64,000 bases of DNA from Lapillicoccus sp. (GTDB taxonomy: Bacteria; Actinomycetota; Actinomycetes; Actinomycetales; Dermatophilaceae). Made by a program: the position numbers and the translations under genes. The notes beneath the pieces are model-generated. The model was not told the origin of the DNA, made no database searches, and worked only from the letters and a program-made list of their open reading frames with translations. Numbering within the stretch: position 1 is the stretch's first letter; every line of letters begins with the position of its first letter. The DNA is taken from contig NZ_JANXRJ010000123.1 in the NCBI RefSeq assembly GCF_025353065.1, positions 1 to 64,000 of the forward strand, written 5' to 3'. Positions 61,492-64,000 of this stretch are shown here, one piece after another.

Positions 61492-62559
61492 TCAGGTTGT
61501 CTGGGGCTCCGGCTGGGCATGGCGGTGTTGCCAGTCGGGGCTGTCGATGGACAGGGCGGGGTGGGCCAGCTGGGGGAGCTGGAGGGCTCGGGCCTGCCGT
61601 TCAGCGTTCGGTGTGGGTGTGATTCCGATGCGGAGGAACCGCAAGATGGTGCGGGCCACCAGTGCGGGCGTCCGGGCGGCGAAGGGCATGGCCGCGTAGC
61701 GGGCTGCGGTGACTGCGAAGGGTTCCGCTGGTGTGCCGGTCAGGGTGGCGACGTCGTCGGTGGGCGCGCCGATCGCGAAGGTGCCGCGACGGTGCTCGGC
61801 GAAATAATGCCCGATGTTGAGGAGCTCTATCGGGCTCACCCCGGACAGCTTCGCCGCCCGAAGGAACATCCACACCGGCAGGTCGATGTGGCGTACAGGC
61901 CGGTCCAGGACATGGCCGATGACTGCCGCCATCTGGGCTGCGTCGAGGAGCTCGGGACCGGTGGGCCGGTACGTTCGGCCCGCGTGTCTATTCGGGTCGG
62001 TCAGTGCGGTCACGGCGACGCGGGCGATGTCCTGGTTCGATGGTGGCGCGTTACTGCTGCTGCCGGTGGGGCTAGGGAACAGGCCCAGGTGGGCAGCGAA
62101 GTTGATCGTCTGGAGGTAGCTGTCGGCGAAGTAGCCCGGGTTGAGGCACGTCTTGGCCACATCGGGCAGGGTCCACAAGATCTGGTCGACCAGGTGGTGC
62201 TGGCGAGTGGTGGGTGACGGGCTGACGGGGTTGGCCAGCCACTGGGTGAGCCAGACCAGTGACTCCAGGTCCGACTCGCGGGCAGCGGAAGCGAACGCGG
62301 CGGCGGAGTCGAGCATGTGGGCGTGCCACGGCGGCACGAAGTAGGCCCGTCGGACACCGCGCAGGGCTTCGCTGACGCTGGTGGCATCGAACAGGTCGCC
62401 GACGACGATGTCCGCGCCGCGCCGCCGTAACCGCTCGCTGCGGCCGTCGCGGGCGCGCACCAGTGCTCGCACGCGGGCGCCCCGGTCGAGCAGCAACTCC
62501 GCGACGGCTCCGCCGGTGCGTCCGGTCGCTCCGGTCACCAGGATTGTCGGGCTGGTCAT
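61492..62559 (-). CDS. NmrA-like NAD(P)-binding protein (atypical SDR)
   Basis: 355 residues from ATG 62559 (GAGAGGACGAG upstream). Rossmann motif ILVTGATGRTGGAVAELLLDRG, DLFDATSVSEALRGV, YFVPPW, SLVWLTQW, NPGYFADSY. NmrA-type members bind NAD(P) and act as reductases or redox sensors. Divergent from the LysR gene. Confidence 0.88.
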   Translation of the reverse strand: MTSPTILVTGATGRTGGAVAELLLDRGARVRALVRARDGRSERLRRRGADIVVGDLFDATSVSEALRGVRRAYFVPPWHAHMLDSAAAFASAARESDLESLVWLTQWLANPVSPSPTTRQHHLVDQILWTLPDVAKTCLNPGYFADSYLQTINFAAHLGLFPSPTGSSSNAPPSNQDIARVAVTALTDPNRHAGRTYRPTGPELLDAAQMAAVIGHVLDRPVRHIDLPVWMFLRAAKLSGVSPIELLNIGHYFAEHRRGTFAIGAPTDDVATLTGTPAEPFAVTAARYAAMPFAARTPALVARTILRFLRIGITPTPNAERQARALQLPQLAHPALSIDSPDWQHRHAQPEPQTT

Positions 62560-62605
62560 GATGTTCTCGTCCTCTCGGTGGTGATGGGTCGAAGGGTGCG
62601 CTGCG

Positions 62606-62632
62606 GCGTATGCCGGCACGCCCGGCATACGC
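62606..62632. promoter_or_regulatory. 27-bp perfect inverted repeat in the LysR/NmrA divergent promoter
   Basis: GCGTATGCCGG (62606-62616), spacer CACGC, CCGGCATACGC (62622-62632). It lies between the preferred start codons of the divergent genes (62559 and 62640), where a LysR operator is expected. It is also two head-to-head copies of the recurrent GTATGCC heptamer. Confidence 0.6.
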
Positions 62633-62639
62633 TGTGGCG

Positions 62640-63548
62640 GTGGAGATCCGGCAGCTGCGCTACTTCGTCGTGGTGGCCGAGGAGCTGAGTTTCACCAACG
62701 CCGCCCGCCGGATCCCGGTGGCGGTCAGTGCCCTCTCCACTCAGGTCCGCAAGCTGGAGTCCGAGCTGGGGCGGGTCCTGCTGAACCGCACGACTCACTC
62801 CGTGGAGCTGACCGCGGCCGGTCAGGCGTTCCTCACCGTCGCGGTGGACGTCCTGGACCGCCTCGACCGCGGGGCGGCCGAGATCAAGCTGTCGGCGCCC
62901 ACCCGCACGCTGCGCCTGGGGGTGGTCGAGGAGGGCCTGGCCGAGCTGACCGGGCCGGTCATCGACGCCTTCCGGGCGGCCTACCCACTGATCGAGTTGG
63001 ACGTGCGGCCCTGCACGGCAGCCTCGCTGTTCGAGCGTCCAGGTGAGGTCGACGTGCTGTTCTGGGTCCACCCCGAACCACCGTTGCCGGGTTGGATGTT
63101 CACGCCGGTACTGGAGTCCGACGCGGTGGCGGTCCTCGGCGTCGGCCATCCCTTGGCGGGCCGGGCGCAGTTGCAGGCCAGGGAGATCATCGACTCGACG
63201 TTCGTGGGCGTTCCCGACCAGGCCCGGCCCTGGTTCGTCCGGCACTACCTGGAGGACCAGCGTGGCGGGCCGCCCCGAGCCCTGTCGACAGCCGTAGTGC
63301 GCGACGTGCCTGGTGGCCAGGGACTGGTCTCCCTGGACGGTGCGGTGATGGTGCAACCCGCGGCCAAGCTGCGCTACTTCAACCGCCCCGACATCGTCGC
63401 CATCCCCCTCGTTGACATAGCAGCGTTCCCCCTGGGCATCGCCGCCCCCTACGGCGGCCGACGCGCCGGTGTCGGTGACCTCGTCGCTACCGCCCGGCAG
63501 GTGGCGGCGACCTTCCCGCTGCCCACCGACACCAGGGCCGTGCCCTAA
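62640..63548 (+). CDS. LysR-family transcriptional regulator
   Basis: 302 residues from GTG 62640, giving the canonical N-terminus EIRQLRYFVVVAEELSFTNA. The track ATG at 62610 would put the operator inside the gene. HTH: AARRIPVAVSALSTQVRKLE, ELGRVLLNRTTHSVELT. The effector domain follows. Divergent from the NmrA-carbonic anhydrase operon, its likely target. Confidence 0.92.
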   Translation: MEIRQLRYFVVVAEELSFTNAARRIPVAVSALSTQVRKLESELGRVLLNRTTHSVELTAAGQAFLTVAVDVLDRLDRGAAEIKLSAPTRTLRLGVVEEGLAELTGPVIDAFRAAYPLIELDVRPCTAASLFERPGEVDVLFWVHPEPPLPGWMFTPVLESDAVAVLGVGHPLAGRAQLQAREIIDSTFVGVPDQARPWFVRHYLEDQRGGPPRALSTAVVRDVPGGQGLVSLDGAVMVQPAAKLRYFNRPDIVAIPLVDIAAFPLGIAAPYGGRRAGVGDLVATARQVAATFPLPTDTRAVP

Positions 63549-63932
63549 GTCGGGGCTTGTGAATGACATGCCTCAAGTGAAACCGTCCGCGTGAGCCACG
63601 GAAACGGCGCACTGGAGAACTCGGTATGCGCACATCGAGAACGCCGTCGGAGAACGACCTGCCCGGCCGCTCGGGACGGCCCAGTTCGATCACCGGCTCG
63701 ATGTGAACGACGCAGCCTCCGGGCGCGTCGCCCAAGTGCCCGGCCACCAATCGGTGCTGCGGTCCGCACGATCGGCAAAGCGGCCCACCATCACTACCCC
63801 GACGAAGTCGCATAACTCTGTTCGCGCAGAAGCACACGGCCACTACGCGGTGACAGGACGCTTGCCGCACTCGCGGCGAAGTGAGGCAGACTCGGGCACC
63901 GCTGTCTCCTCTCGTCGACGCATTGGACACGA
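63549..63932. other. gap of about 380 bases without a supported gene
   Basis: Between LysR and the HigB operator. A short plus-strand stretch (RYAHIENAVGERP) vaguely recalls the C-terminal region of IS1380-type transposases, but the match is too weak to call. No other protein-like frame was recognised. Confidence 0.35.
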
Positions 63933-63951
63933 CATAACGCGACGCGTTATG
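63933..63951. promoter_or_regulatory. palindromic toxin-antitoxin operator
   Basis: CATAACGCGACGCGTTATG, perfect 9-base arms around a single A, eight bases before the start of a HigB-type toxin gene. Its position and AT-flanked form fit autorepression by a HigA-type antitoxin. Confidence 0.7.
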
Positions 63952-63959
63952 CTTCCAGG

Positions 63960-64000
63960 GTGATCCGGTCGTTCGGCAACACCATGACCGAGCGCCTCTG
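63960..64000 (+). CDS. higB: HigB/RelE-type toxin, start only (3' end outside window)
   Basis: From GTG 63960: IRSFGNTMTERLW, the typical N-terminus of HigB/RelE-family proteins that are encoded before their antitoxin. Only 13 codons are in the window, so intactness cannot be judged. Confidence 0.6.
   Translation, partial: MIRSFGNTMTERL

Noticed and set aside
63591-63815. possible IS1380-type transposase fragment
   Set aside because: Only about a dozen residues are suggestive, and there are no terminal repeats.
1-64000. CRISPR arrays, tRNA or rRNA genes, riboswitches, replication origin
   Set aside because: Looked for regularly spaced repeats, tRNA-like cloverleaf sequence and DnaA-box clusters by eye. 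None seen.

Overview
The window is about 70% GC, densely coded, uses many GTG starts, and has many 1- or 4-base gene overlaps (ATGA, GTGA, TGATG). Gene content includes a mycothiol-type DinB-like enzyme, an F420-type LLM oxidoreductase, Tat lipoproteins and sugar ABC transporters without their own ATPase. This points to a high-GC actinobacterium. My best guess is Micrococcales, Intrasporangiaceae-like, from general resemblance only. No rRNA, tRNA, CRISPR array or intact insertion sequence was seen.

Layout. 0-1.3 kb: 3' part of a GGDEF-EAL protein. 1.7-4.9 kb: a CYP102A (P450 BM3)-like P450-reductase fusion, broken by one missing base. 5-7.8 kb: small membrane protein, ECF sigma factor, OhrR-like MarR regulator, ANTAR protein. 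7.9-21.4 kb: a LacI-controlled carbohydrate locus, the main discovery here. 21.5-28.9 kb: CsoR/CDF metal operon, alpha/beta hydrolase, a two-component pair encoded tail-to-tail, PPK2. 28.9-39.5 kb: TetR plus an acyl-CoA catabolic operon of acyclic-terpene-utilisation (Atu) type. 39.6-42 kb: a lower-GC, damaged stretch with a frameshifted glycosyltransferase, a 17-bp inverted-repeat segment and a nonsense-mutated membrane protein gene. 42-49.4 kb: epimerase, LLM enzyme, SRPBCC protein, glycosyltransferase, DMT transporter, SoxR, SDR and QueA-like protein. 49.4-55.7 kb: beta-galactoside locus (ABC transporter, GH42, DeoR). 55.8-57.4 kb: acyl-CoA ligase. 57.5-60.1 kb: a decay island with two wrecked toxin-antitoxin pairs and other gene remnants. 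60.3-64 kb: GNAT, carbonic anhydrase, NmrA-like protein, LysR, and the start of a HigB-type toxin gene with its palindromic operator.

How the main locus works (inference from families). Two exported DUF4185/GH183 proteins, a family that includes endo-D-arabinanases, would cut mycobacterial-type D-arabinan outside the cell. An ABC transporter would import the oligosaccharides. Cytoplasmic GH172 (DUF2961) and GH116 enzymes would release D-arabinose. A fucose/arabinose-isomerase-family enzyme would make D-ribulose, and an FGGY kinase would make D-ribulose 5-phosphate. Four copies of AATCGATT, one before each transcription unit including the LacI gene itself, tie the locus into one regulon.

Two cross-cutting observations. 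First, the heptamer GGCATAC/GTATGCC occurs about 50 times (hand count), several-fold above expectation from base composition, and carries rare TAT and GCA codons with it. Second, an unusually large number of genes are broken. Some breaks (BM3, GH116, GT4) could be assembly errors. Those at 41.3-41.8 and 57.5-60.1 kb look like true decay.
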